Made by a program: the position numbers and the translations under genes. The notes under the pieces were generated by a model. It had not been told where the DNA came from, searched no databases, and saw only the letters and a list, made by a program, of their open reading frames with translations. From contig NC_092677.1 of the NCBI RefSeq assembly GCF_964355755.1, positions 23,964,101 through 24,028,100 on the forward strand: DNA of 64,000 bases, given 5' to 3'. Source of the stretch: Antedon mediterranea. Its lineage: Eukaryota > Echinodermata > Crinoidea > Comatulida > Antedonidae. How positions within the stretch are numbered: the first letter of the stretch is position 1; each line of letters starts with the position of its first letter. Of the stretch, positions 23,633 through 33,829 are shown one piece after another.

Positions 23633-23893
23633 TTATTTTTTCTCATTTATAATTTATTAATTCTTGAAAACATTCTTCAAAGATGCCATGTTACTTTAAT
23701 TGCTTTTATCCTTCGTTTTAAAAGTCTTTCTTTTATAATATACAGGACAGCAGTTTACTGAAGTGCATCAGTTACATTATCAAAGTACACAATGCTGGGA
23801 TCATATCTGCATGCCCTCGTTATAAAGGACACATTTGTTTATAATTCTGGAATTCCCCCTGGACTATAGATGTTCTAAATTTAGCTGCACTTC

Positions 23894-23901
23894 TGACGTC
23901 A
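23894..23901. promoter_or_regulatory. CRE/ATF-type palindrome upstream of the cGAS-like gene
   Basis: A perfect TGACGTCA lies about 130 bp before the ATG at 24030, within the probable promoter or 5' UTR. The eight-base match is real; function is inferred. Confidence 0.3.
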
Positions 23902-24029
23902 TAAATTAAAGCTATTGTTAGGCCTAACCATGTCTATTGTTATGTCCGTGCTTGAGGTACGCCATGTACGACATTTTGTCTCAATATTTCTGGTAGTCCT
24001 ATATATTTTGTAAGGCTTCTTCTTTTAGA

Positions 24030-26141
24030 ATGGCAGATAACGATGAATTAACGAGTAAGCGTCGTCTGATGGAAGATCTTGCAAATTCAGTTATCGGCTT
24101 ATGCACAGTTAGTAGACAAACTAAAATATCATATTTTAGGATAGAACAGGAGATACAAAATAATGTAGCCAAACAACTGTTATGGTGGCCACAACACAAC
24201 TATCAAACTGGAAGCATGTTTGAAGGAATGCATGTAAACGTCTGTAGTGACCACGATATGATGATGAGAAAGCGAATATTTCCAATCGTCTTATGGGAGT
24301 CGCAAACACCAGGCCTAGAAGACCAAACCAGTTCGGTGGGATATGCTGTTGCCGAGCAGACTGAACCGGTGTTTTTACGGCTTAAAGTTGAAGACAAAGA
24401 CGGCCTAAACATAGATATTCAACGTCTGGTTAATAACGATGGGTATTTAAAGACGGATGATTTCATAGAATATAATCGTACATCCGTGAATGAATATTCT
24501 ATAGACGGATCTGAAAAACATGGTCCCTCTGTATCAAGTAAAGTTAGAACAGCATCAAATGGAAAAGGAAACATCATTTTGGTTGATAATGTATTTTGCT
24601 TGAAATGTAAGTCATGGCCGTCTTTTGCAAACAATTTCTTTACTAGAGAAAGACCAAACTGGCCGTCGCCAGACCTGGTAGAAACGGTACGGCAAGTGGA
24701 ATGCCTTGTAGTCGCCGTTGGACATCAAAACAGTCGCCATATTGATACTGAATGGAGATTATCTTTCTCTTTAGCTGAAAGAGAACTCATCCAGAAAATT
24801 CCTAGAATTTACGCCGAATGTATGTATGCACTAAAAGCAGTAAAATCCAAGTATATTGTATATGGTGAACTTGACAAACCGACACCTTTCTGTTCTTATT
24901 TTATAAAGACTGCTTGTTTATGGGTATGTGAAAGGTCTTCAGATGAACATAAGACTGTCATGGATGTAAGTAGAAAAGTGATAGATTGGTTAATCAATTC
25001 CTACAAACAAAGAAATTTAAAGCACTATTTTATTCCCCAACAAAATTTGATAGAACATCTGGCAACAGAACGTTGTGACGGCGTAATAGACCAACTGGAA
25101 TCAGTAAAGAAAGATCTCTGGACAATGGTGATGTCGAGTCTTCCTATAGCTTCATTTGTTCGTACTGATGTCATCAATTCTATGTGTGATGCATTAGGAA
25201 TCCCCAGAGTAAACACACCAGATGACTTTTCTGCTTTGGAAACCAATCTCTTGGGGCATTCTAGAGCGACAGAAAAAATTAAACTAGCCATTGAACAATT
25301 GGAACCAGGCAGTTCTACGCATAGTACATACAGATATTTAGAGAATTCAATGTGGGCGGCCAAAGATTTTCCTTCTTTGTTAAGAGTTTTCGACGCTGTT
25401 GCCAACACACAAGAGACTAGTTCGGAGATTATGAAGATCCCAGAAGACATAATGAGGCCTATTGTTGACAATATTGAAACCATAGTATTGGAAGGTTACG
25501 GACCCTTATTCAAACAACGGTTGTATAGATTTTTAGGAGATGTATACACATACTTACTGATATATTTCCGCAGATTTGGAATCAAACAACTCGAACCATA
25601 CAGATCACTCTATTGCAAAAAGCCATTGCAGTATTACGAATTGGGCATTGACATGGTATACCCCGACAAATGGAGTGATAATCAAATTGGTGGACGAGCC
25701 GTTCTAGTGATATACCACTATCTAATGGCTAACTACAGCGAGCTGAAAGAGAAACTCAAAGTATTATTACCCATAAGTCTTGCTGTTAACAAAGATAAAG
25801 TTATGATGAATCGGCAGATTAATGTGGAGATATCTACTCCGTTTCCTCTTGCGATGAATGCCTGGGAAGTTGCTGATGAACTGTTACACCACTTTGCCAA
25901 AATTCAACATAGAATTCTACTTCATCCCATAGCCCTTGCCTTGTACATAAATGCAAGACTTTCACTTGTAGAAGGAAAGACAGAAAACGCACGTTTGATG
26001 GTGCAGGAAATGACGACATGCGTAAATACAATTCTCAGGCATGAGGTGAAAGCGACTACTGTGTTATTAATACATATTGTACAGAGTTTAATAGGCTTAT
26101 TAGAAGTCATGAGGAAAATTCATTATTTGAGAATACACTAG
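24030..26141 (+). CDS. Mab-21 domain / cGAS-like receptor nucleotidyltransferase, single exon
   Basis: This uninterrupted 703-codon frame encodes a Mab-21-type nucleotidyltransferase. The signature follows the family order: G61-S62 (GSMFEGMHV), the metal-binding pair D74-H-D76 in SDHDMM, and the third acidic residue D129 in GLNIDIQRLV. The C-terminal Mab-21 helical half includes LKCKSWPSFANNFFTRERPN, WRLSFSLAERELI and KTACLWVCE near 195-310. A further 340 or so mostly helical residues follow, longer than compact cGAS-like proteins. Family members sense nucleic acid or other ligands and make cyclic dinucleotides that activate STING. With all three acidic residues present, catalysis is plausible here, unlike many Mab-21 relatives. 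I see no obvious zinc-ribbon thumb as in vertebrate cGAS. The lack of introns suggests either an old intronless family or retroposition. A poly(A)-type ATTAAA lies shortly after the stop. Confidence 0.85.
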   Translation: MADNDELTSKRRLMEDLANSVIGLCTVSRQTKISYFRIEQEIQNNVAKQLLWWPQHNYQTGSMFEGMHVNVCSDHDMMMRKRIFPIVLWESQTPGLEDQTSSVGYAVAEQTEPVFLRLKVEDKDGLNIDIQRLVNNDGYLKTDDFIEYNRTSVNEYSIDGSEKHGPSVSSKVRTASNGKGNIILVDNVFCLKCKSWPSFANNFFTRERPNWPSPDLVETVRQVECLVVAVGHQNSRHIDTEWRLSFSLAERELIQKIPRIYAECMYALKAVKSKYIVYGELDKPTPFCSYFIKTACLWVCERSSDEHKTVMDVSRKVIDWLINSYKQRNLKHYFIPQQNLIEHLATERCDGVIDQLESVKKDLWTMVMSSLPIASFVRTDVINSMCDALGIPRVNTPDDFSALETNLLGHSRATEKIKLAIEQLEPGSSTHSTYRYLENSMWAAKDFPSLLRVFDAVANTQETSSEIMKIPEDIMRPIVDNIETIVLEGYGPLFKQRLYRFLGDVYTYLLIYFRRFGIKQLEPYRSLYCKKPLQYYELGIDMVYPDKWSDNQIGGRAVLVIYHYLMANYSELKEKLKVLLPISLAVNKDKVMMNRQINVEISTPFPLAMNAWEVADELLHHFAKIQHRILLHPIALALYINARLSLVEGKTENARLMVQEMTTCVNTILRHEVKATTVLLIHIVQSLIGLLEVMRKIHYLRIH

Positions 26142-26184
26142 TACCGTAGTATATCTTGTGATAAATTGAATACGTTAATATTAA

Positions 26185-26310
26185 AACAAGGCTGCGGTCT
26201 ATTCGCGTGCTCAAATTTGATCTTGTGTTTACCGACCGACTATCATCCGACAAAACCGCCCGACATAGTGAGCTGTTGTGTGACTAATAATTCAACGTTA
26301 TGCATACATA
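26185..26310. repeat. Dispersed GTCGGTCGG-type repeat fragment
   Basis: The segment includes GCGTGCTCAAATTTGA, GTTTACCGACCGAC and CATAGTGAGCTGT. It is the reverse complement of repeats at 44760-45060, 53090-53180 and 61755-61825. It starts about 45 bp after the cGAS-like stop and may form part of the 3' UTR. Confidence 0.6.
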
Positions 26311-26662
26311 TAACACTCATTGTTTATGTAATTCGTCTACGTTAAAACAGTTTGAATCCCCTTTTTGATTGTAAGCGGTAGAGCGCCACAAAATATTCAT
26401 TATTAAAATATAAAGACACAATTAGGTTAGGTTTATCGGTTAGTGTGAGATTTTGTTGTCTTCAGAAACTGAAAATTGCAAATCGAAATGAAAGGTCCTA
26501 TCTGTTCCATTTATTTTCGTAAATACTTCAAGAGGTTAATTATTATGTCATTTAACTAGCTGTAGATATGAGTGTATATCTATATTTATTTTCTCTATGA
26601 TGAAGTATTTGAATTAATGTGCTGCTCTTCCAATTTAGTAAGGAATAGTGTGGTGGTGTTAG

Positions 26663-29212
26663 CAGTGGTGGCGCCAGCGGGGGGGCTACGGGGGCTCTAG
26701 CCCCCTCGTCGGGGAGCCTAGCCCCCCGTCGGGGAACACGGGTACTTTTTGTCGGGGAATATAACATACAGTAAAAAACGTTCGCGTTCACTTCATATAG
26801 CTTCAGCGCCTAGAAAACCACGACGTTCCATTGACGGTGAGAGTACGTCAGAGGGCTATTATGCACTTTTATGCATTCATTATTGCCAGAGATCTAACTA
26901 CTAAACAATAGCTAGTACGCACTTGTTTAGCGGTATCCCTTTGTACGAATCGTTCACAGTTGGGTCGAGACGCGTGATATCATGTTCCATCCAGGGACCA
27001 AAATGTGTAATGTAGTTATTTTCCAGGCGAAGTTTACCGACGGTTACCGAAGGGAACACGGGTACTTTTTGTCGGGGAATATAATATACAGTAAAAAACG
27101 TTCGCGTTCACTTGGTAGCTTCAGCGCCTAGAAAACCGCGACGTCTCATTGACCGTGAGAGTACGTCAGAGTGCTATTATGCAATTTATATGCATTCATT
27201 ATTGCCAGCGATCTTAGGTCGTGTTCGTACGGTGGTTAAAATAAGCGCTTAATTTCACCCATGCCTCGGGTTATAAATTGAGCGTTGTTCGTACTTGAAA
27301 TATTTAACCGCTTAAATGCTTAATCGACGAATCACAAACCGGAAATTACGTTTTAAGGTCAGTTGTCTTTACAACCTACGACCCCATTTTCGCACGCTAG
27401 TTTCGTGTTGTATATTTTTTACTCGCGATCTTTCTTTACAATAACAATTACTTGCTACCTTTTACACTGCTTATCCTTGCGACAAACCTTATGCCTCTTA
27501 ACGCCGATAATCCTGCCGAAATATGCCTTCTCCTGACGACCATTATTTTACTAATTGACGAAGAATTTGAGCCCAATGTTACACGACGGAAACACCACCG
27601 ACCAGCGGCTCCCCGACCAGCTAGGCCTACTAAGCGGTCTACACCAACAAGGACAGCACCAGCTGACGATCGCTCTCGAAGCGTGTATGGAAGAGCTTCG
27701 TAGGATAAATGACGGGCCTAGGCAGCGAACGTTTGTCAAAATTTGACACATTGCCTCTATCGGAGATTTATTATCCTCGAAGGCCGAGTATAATTGGATT
27801 ATCGCTGAAATAACCTGCAAATTTGGTGAACATTTTACCTCGAATTTTTTGTAGCCTGAGGCAAAAGTTAATTGGATCACGCGAACGGAAATCGGGAATA
27901 AGCTGGTATTTTCAACCCCTACGAACAGGCCCTAACTTACTACTAAACATTAGCTAGGTACGCACTTGTCTGGCGGTATCCCTTTGTACGAATCGTTCAA
28001 CGTTGGGTCGAGTAGCGTGATATCAAGTTCCATCCAGGGACCAAAATGTGTAATGTAGTTATTTTCCAGGCGAAGTTTACCGACGGTTCGGGTACTTTTT
28101 GTCGGGGAATATAATTCGTTCGCGTTCACTTCGTAGCTTCAGCGCCTAGAAAACCTCGACGTTTCATTGACCGTGAGAGTACGTCAGAGTGAAATTATGC
28201 ACTTTATATGCATTCATTATTGCCAGCGATCTAAATTACTACTATAAACAATAGCTATAGGTACGCACTTGTCTGGCGGTATCCCTTTTGTACGAATCAT
28301 TCAACGTTGGGTCGTGATATCATGTTCCATCCAGGGACCAAAATGTGTACTGTAGTTATTTTCCAGGCGAAGTTTACCGACGGTTACGTCGTGTACTGTG
28401 TCGACGTACGCTACACTAGTTACAGCAAAAACGAATTATGTTAATTGTTCGTATGTTCACCAATTTTTTAATTTACAAGTAACCTTCTGTACCGTGGGGC
28501 ACCTAAAATAAATATTTCATCCATTACTAAACAAAAAAACATGCCATTTTCGCTTAGCCAACATCTTATTATAGCTAAGTTATTACATTTTCAATGTCCT
28601 GTATGTCATGAATTTCTCACCACTCGGAAGTCCAGATGGTACGCAGGCATACACTTGGGAGGAATAAACTTATTTCCCCGACTGAAAAAGGTCTACGCTT
28701 GCGTTTTTTAAGCCTCTGGGCCTGATGTTTCCAAAGTATAAAATGCAATTTTTTGAAGACCTGCAGCTCTAGTTTTAAACATTTTCTTAGCTCAGCCCCA
28801 ACAATAAAGCTGGTCATGTTTCGAAGTACAAGAAGTGCATTTTCCGGGACCTAACATCTCTATTTTTCAAACATTTCTTAGCTCAGTCACAACCATGATA
28901 GGGACTTATATATTTTGTTTCATGTTTTGAAGTATAATAAGTCCAATTTCCAGGACCTCCAACTCTATTTTTATAAATTTTCTTTGAACTTTTATTTTTT
29001 AAATTGAAAAAATGGCTACCCTAAATCTGATTAAAATAATGACCTCAAATGACGCTAGAACGCGTTGCTTCCGGGGGCTTCGCCCCCTGGACCCCCACCG
29101 GGGGCCCTTGGCGGCCCCCTGGCCCCCAGCCTTGTGATGCTCGCTTCGCTCGCATAGCCCCCTCGTCGGGGAATGTAGCCCCCGCGTCGGGAAGATCCTG
29201 GCGCCACCCCTG
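26663..29212. mobile_element. hAT-like DNA transposon (non-autonomous, 2550 bp)
   Basis: The ends CAGTGGTGGCGCCAG and CTGGCGCCACCCCTG are inverted repeats, and an exact 8-bp target duplication GGTGTTAG flanks them (26655-26662 and 29213-29220), both hAT hallmarks. The interior has about three diverged tandem copies of a segment of roughly 300 bp (GTACGAATCGTTC ... CCAGGCGAAGTTTACCGACG ... TCGGGGAATATAA ... GCGCCTAGAAAACC). No transposase frame is visible. Confidence 0.9.
27217..27932. mobile_element. PIF/Harbinger-like element nested in the hAT element
   Basis: The inverted ends GGTCGTGTTCGTACGG and (reverse complement of the right end) GGGCCTGTTCGTAGGG are flanked by TTA and TAA, consistent with a diverged 3-bp TWA duplication. 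The hAT interior is continuous across the two sides (AGCGATCT / TTACTACTAAAC). An 83-codon frame at 27452-27703 starts with a hydrophobic stretch and ends Pro/Arg-rich. It may be a transposase remnant but is not recognisable. Confidence 0.75.
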
Positions 29213-29353
29213 GGTGTTAGCAATAATCGGGGAAACTTACTCCGTAATATTAGTATAATTAGCTAAACATTCTTCATTTTAGTAGTAGTAGTAGTAGTCA
29301 TTAGTTTTATTAGACTAACTTAAGATATAACGAAAATAGAAATGTAAACTTGT

Positions 29354-29790
29354 ATTCAATTCAATCATTTCAATAAACTTTATTGTCAAACTCATGAATG
29401 GCTTGAAACTTTGGCTGAAAGTACACACATTAAAATTGTCTAAAAACATTATCGCACAAACAGTAAAAAAGAATAAAATCACATAAAACTGAGAACAAGA
29501 TGTCATATAAAAAGTTAAAAGAAGGCACAAAAATACAAATTGAGTTAAAAAAAACAGCTAAAATACTTATTGCGTTTATCTTTTCCACATTACATTATTA
29601 TTGTTGTTGTTGTTAATTTGGCCTATATACACAAAAAAAAGTAATTTTACTTATATATTAAAAGCTTTTATCTATAACTATATTGATCATTCTCAAGACT
29701 GTAACTTATCATAATTTTCTCGTATAGTGTTAAGTGTATTAGTAATTAGTTAAATGATGTAAGTTATTTACCATAAAATACTGACAAACG
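29354..29790. other. AT-rich spacer with a retroposon-like 3' sequence
   Basis: CAATAAACTTTATTGTCAAA near 29371-29390 resembles a reversed retroposon 3' end. Nothing else is recognised. Confidence 0.3.
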
Positions 29791-30044
29791 CTTCCAATTA
29801 GTAAGGCATAGTGTGATGTTTTATCAGCAATAACGATAACGTAACAAGTTTACATTTCTAAAACTAATGACAACAATTATAGTTAATGAATGATTTTTAG
29901 CTAATTATACTATTATTACGGAGTTGAGTTATATCTGCTGAAAGTTTGCAACCCCGATTACAGATTTAATAACCAATTTACCTCTGTTACGTTACCGCTA
30001 GGTTGCTGATAAAAACATCACACTATGCCTTACTAAATTGGAAG
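29791..30044. mobile_element. Intact long-TIR MITE (empty-site copy)
   Basis: CTTCCAATTAGTAAGGCATA ... GTGATGTTTTATCAGCAA is matched at the other end by its reverse complement ending TATGCCTTACTAAATTGGAAG. It is about 254 bp, has no coding capacity, and lies in opposite orientation to the split copy at 26626. Confidence 0.85.
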
Positions 30045-30351
30045 AGTTTCTCAATATTTTATGGTTTGTTGTAACAAAGAAATAAATAATGTATACTTGT
30101 ATTATTATTTTATTGTTGTTTAAAAAATAATAATAATAAAATACATACATTTAACATATAAATCTACCTTATGAAATTAAAGTTTGTCAATAATATTTAT
30201 AAATGTTTAAATAAAGAAATGGAAAATGTACAATGAAATACTATATTATGGTTGTTTAATCATACTATAAGCATAAAATAAGTAATTAGTTAAGTACATT
30301 GAGCATTTATATCTCAATAACGTTTTTTAATGTTTACTATACCTCTATATA

Positions 30352-30783
30352 ATGTATACATTTTTTGAAGCACTGTATTCGGAATCATTTGAGTATACGG
30401 GAGAGTCGAAGATCAACATGTATTTCACCGTTCTCCTTTTTTCGGTTCTACTCTGCTGTGAGTCTACTTTTGCGACCTCTCAATTATATACAGTGATTTC
30501 ACAACGTTCTCTCCTGGGCTGTAGTTACCAGCTTCTTAACATCGATCGAGCTGGATGTTTGTTGGCTTGTTCCAGGAAAGTTTACTGCTGGTCTGTTAAC
30601 TACAGTGAGCAGGATCGTTTGTGTCAAATCAATAAAAATGTAAAAGACGAAGCATCTACAGAAGATTTTCAGCAAGAACCGTTTGAATATATAGAGAAGG
30701 TATCGTATTTATTTTTAAAACGTCTATTTCTTGTTCCTGACCCAGATATTATGATCAAAATTAAATATAAAATGAGCCGCTAG
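30352..30783 (+). CDS. Signal peptide plus PAN/Apple-like first exon of a secreted protein
   Basis: The open frame is 143 codons. The likelier start is the Met at 30418, which opens a hydrophobic signal peptide (MYFTVLLFSVLLCCESTFA). A cysteine-spaced module follows: LGCSYQLLNIDRAGCLLACS, YCWSVNYS, RLCQINK. This resembles a PAN/Apple fold used in extracellular adhesion and recognition. The exon probably ends at a donor near 30699-30700 (GAGAAG|gtatcg) rather than at the stop at 30781. It is likely linked to the lectin/Link pieces downstream (31881-33770). Confidence 0.5.
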   Translation: MYTFFEALYSESFEYTGESKINMYFTVLLFSVLLCCESTFATSQLYTVISQRSLLGCSYQLLNIDRAGCLLACSRKVYCWSVNYSEQDRLCQINKNVKDEASTEDFQQEPFEYIEKVSYLFLKRLFLVPDPDIMIKIKYKMSR

Positions 30784-31880
30784 AAATGTAGATAAAAAGA
30801 TAAAGATCTATTTTAATGCGGCATTATTATTTTTATGTATAGGTATTGGATGAAAACTTAAAGACTCGTGAGTATACACATTTTTTCTATAAAAGGTTAG
30901 GCCTACAGAGATTTTATAGTACAGTGTTTGTAAATAAAATATGTATATTAACAAGTGCTTTCAAAATTCTTTACTTTATCAACAACTATATAATTATTTC
31001 CACAAATAAAGTTTATTGGATCAAAGAACTGAAACCTACACCGAATAAACAAACCGATTCAGTAAAAGCTAAATTGTTTGTTAATTAAGAAGGAGGAGCT
31101 TAATAGTATTGTAGGCCTTCTTTGATTAACCAATTAATTAGTATTTCCTGTCACCCATTGGTGTTTGTTGTTTTTGTATAATTCGATCACTTGATCTTGA
31201 AAATGGTTCCATGATGTTTCCGAAACGTCGATCTTTTTTTTTTGTCATTAAGTGTTATTGTAAAGTTTATTGGCTTATTTGTTATGAACCATTTGTTATG
31301 GTTCATAACAAATTAATACAAATGTTTATGTATTCGTATCTTCGTTTATACATTTTTTTACAACATATCTCTCCGAAATTATAATTTGTTAAAACGTATA
31401 GAATATAACAATTAATAAATAAATAAGCCTATATGATTAACAATTATGAAAATAATAATCAAACCAAGAACTCTTAGAACAGTTTCGAAACTCGTTGTTT
31501 GCGCCACAAAAAAGAAAGAAAAATGTGTATGGAATTATTGACATTGGCCCTTGTTAAATATCGTATATAATTGCAATAGGCCTACATTTTTCTTAACGGT
31601 TTGACTAAGAAATCGAAACAAATATTTATTCAAGAGAATCGCACACAAATTCGCTATATTTAAGCCCCCATCCTTGTACGGACGAACAAACTACTATGAA
31701 CAAAACTGGACTTGTATTCTGACCTTTTGATTTTATTTTATTTTTCTAAAAACTGTGAATTTAGTAGTATTTTTTTTCAAAAGATATTGTTTTCACTGAT
31801 CTGTCATTCTATTCAAGATTTCGGAATGCAAATTTTAAGTGCAGTTGTTTATTTATCAATCATACACTTTTTCTTTTCAG

Positions 31881-31987
31881 ATGGTGTACATTCTATTTCA
31901 TCTAAGGCTGCTTACGAAGTAGCCTCCAGCACTTGTAACATTAACTTAGGTTCACTTGTAGTCTGGGCTCCAGACGGAGTTTTGTAA
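31881..31987 (+). pseudogene. Lectin-like exon piece truncated by a MITE
   Basis: After TTTTCAG at 31880 the frame DGVHSISSKAAYEVASSTCN has the AYxVASxxC spacing of a C-type lectin-like start. The reading then enters sequence shared with a dispersed repeat (GGCTCCAGACGG ... CATATGGCGTTTCATACG, also at 19141 and 40740) and stops at 31985. A real donor before the repeat (for example TTAG|gttcac) does not match the phase of the next piece. Confidence 0.35.
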
Positions 31988-32901
31988 AAATATAAATATT
32001 TTTGCACATATGGCGTTTCATACGTGTATTACTTGAGTTTGGATACTCCGTCTGGGGAAACACGCATAAGTCACGTGGTTTGACACCAAGAATTCTTGGT
32101 GCATAAATTATCCAGTTGACTAGTTTCAGCCGCATGCCATTGGCTACTCACTCGTACATTGTTTTAATATTCATATTTCAGAATTTCAAAGACTCAACGT
32201 CTAAGACGATGCGTATGCGCTATGTTACGTTTAGACAATGTGTAGGCCTACTTGGGTACATTGATGAAAGTTTCCGAAGGCTAAAAATGATTTTATATGC
32301 CTAGTAGTCTGGTAAACATTTGATGAGATTTTTCCCAAGAACATGAAAACTCGTCTTGATATGATAGGCTAGCTTCTCCGCCAAATCAAACATTGAATGG
32401 ATCATTTATTATGCGAAAAAAATTAGATTTATTTCCCACCCAGACCCTGTCCTGTTCTGTGTGGTGGTGTAGCCTGTTGTGTGCCGGTCGGTGGTGGTAT
32501 GTAGGCCTACCTTATTGGCGTTTTATTTGGAAGGTCATACGTACGAGTTGAGTAGCCCTACGAAGGAGGCCTAGGCCAGGACTAAACAATTAATAAACAA
32601 AACAACTTGGCAACACGATTTTCAACAGTTGTTCAGTCTCATCGTACATTCAGCATACTGTACGTACGTACTCGATCTTTTTCATTTTGAAACAAAATGA
32701 TCATTGGTTGATTCGAAATCCATATTTAAATACCGCACGCCCCATATAGCCAAATACGGTATGATAACCTACGTCATTCTTATCAGATGTTTGCGATCTG
32801 CAAATCGATTTCTATACGTGTTTCACAAGTCTGTATTTTCAGACAAAAATCGCGGTCGAAATAAAAACAAATAAATAAAAAAAAGAAGACAATAAATACA
32901 G

Positions 32902-33769
32902 ACTTGGGGCAAGTCTAGTTCACTTGCATCGTATGAACAACTTTACAACGCGTATCAACCACGTATGGACAACTGCATCAAAGGATGAGATAAGGATAAG
33001 CGGTGAGATTGCCTTCACCGAAATCGCAGGTGGATGCACATTGAATTCTCCAGATCAACGAAGTAATGTGTTCCCAGACAAGACATATGAAAGTGGCTAT
33101 TATTGTCACAGAGGATATAATCAACCATTAGGTTTGTTTGATTATATTCCAAAAACCCAACGAATTATAAGGCTGACCGGTTTAAATTCATATAAATTAT
33201 TGAATGCCAGTGAAGCTGAGGCAAGATGCAGTACCGTCTTTGGTGGTCGGCTGGCGACTCCTGTTGAGGTTTTTACCGCAAAATACTCACTAGGTGTTGA
33301 TCTTTGTGCAGGTGGCTGGTTCTTGAGAGGATTGGCGGGCAAACCTTGCGATGGGCAAGCTCCACCGATGTTTTGGCATTACCCAACTGGTAACAACATT
33401 TGGTTACAAGATCCATCAAACGAATGGTTTTCAATGTGTTATGTTCCTTTACAAAACCAGAGCATTACGTTACCAGATCCTTTTCCCTCTCTCATCATGT
33501 GATGGTCGTCAGTGGTACTGCACAATACGAGCTTACAAAACAGGATGCCGAGAATAGATGCGCAGATTACGGTGGAGCACTAGCATCACCAGGACAACTA
33601 AGCGCGGCACAATCGGCCGGTTATGATTATTGTAGCTATGGCTGGTTTCAACTGGAGGCAAGGTCATGTACCCTGTTGCGGTTTCTAGGACCGGTTGCGG
33701 TAATCCAGGGATTATGAGTAAGAATATCCGGAGTGGATCTAAATACGATGGTTATTGCTACATACCATG
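32902..33769 (+). pseudogene. Two Link (hyaluronan-binding-type) domains with frameshifts
   Basis: From ATACAG|A at 32902 a frame runs to 33502: a lectin-like GASLVHL start, then a Link domain (NSYKLLNASEAEARCSTVFG, GGRLATP, GVDLCAGGWF). A second Link domain (VVSGTAQYELTKQDAENRC, GGALASPGQL, AGYDYCSYGWFQ) lies in another frame from about 33500. After 33650 its end (VMYPVAVSRTGCGNPGIMS, SKYDGYCYIP, stop near 33769) needs one more frame change. At least two frameshifts break one clear domain series. Decay is the simplest reading; assembly indels in homopolymers are the alternative. Confidence 0.65.
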
Positions 33770-33829
33770 AGTATTGTAGCAAGTGGCAACCCCGGAACAC
33801 GCCTTTCAGAAATCTTGGATCCGCCATGG

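Larger units (their letters stand above)
26626..29353. mobile_element. Long-TIR MITE copy, split by a hAT element
   Basis: CTTCCAATTTAGTAAGGAAT (26630 on) and, after 29213, GTTAGCAATAATCGGGGAAA ... TAGTATAATTAGCTAAA match in order the reverse complement of the intact element at 29791-30044. The hAT insertion separates the two halves. The far end of this copy is lost near 29353. Confidence 0.8.

Noticed and set aside
27452-27703. 83-codon frame as a secreted peptide gene
   Set aside because: It lies within the Harbinger-like element and has no homology or context. At most it is a transposase remnant.
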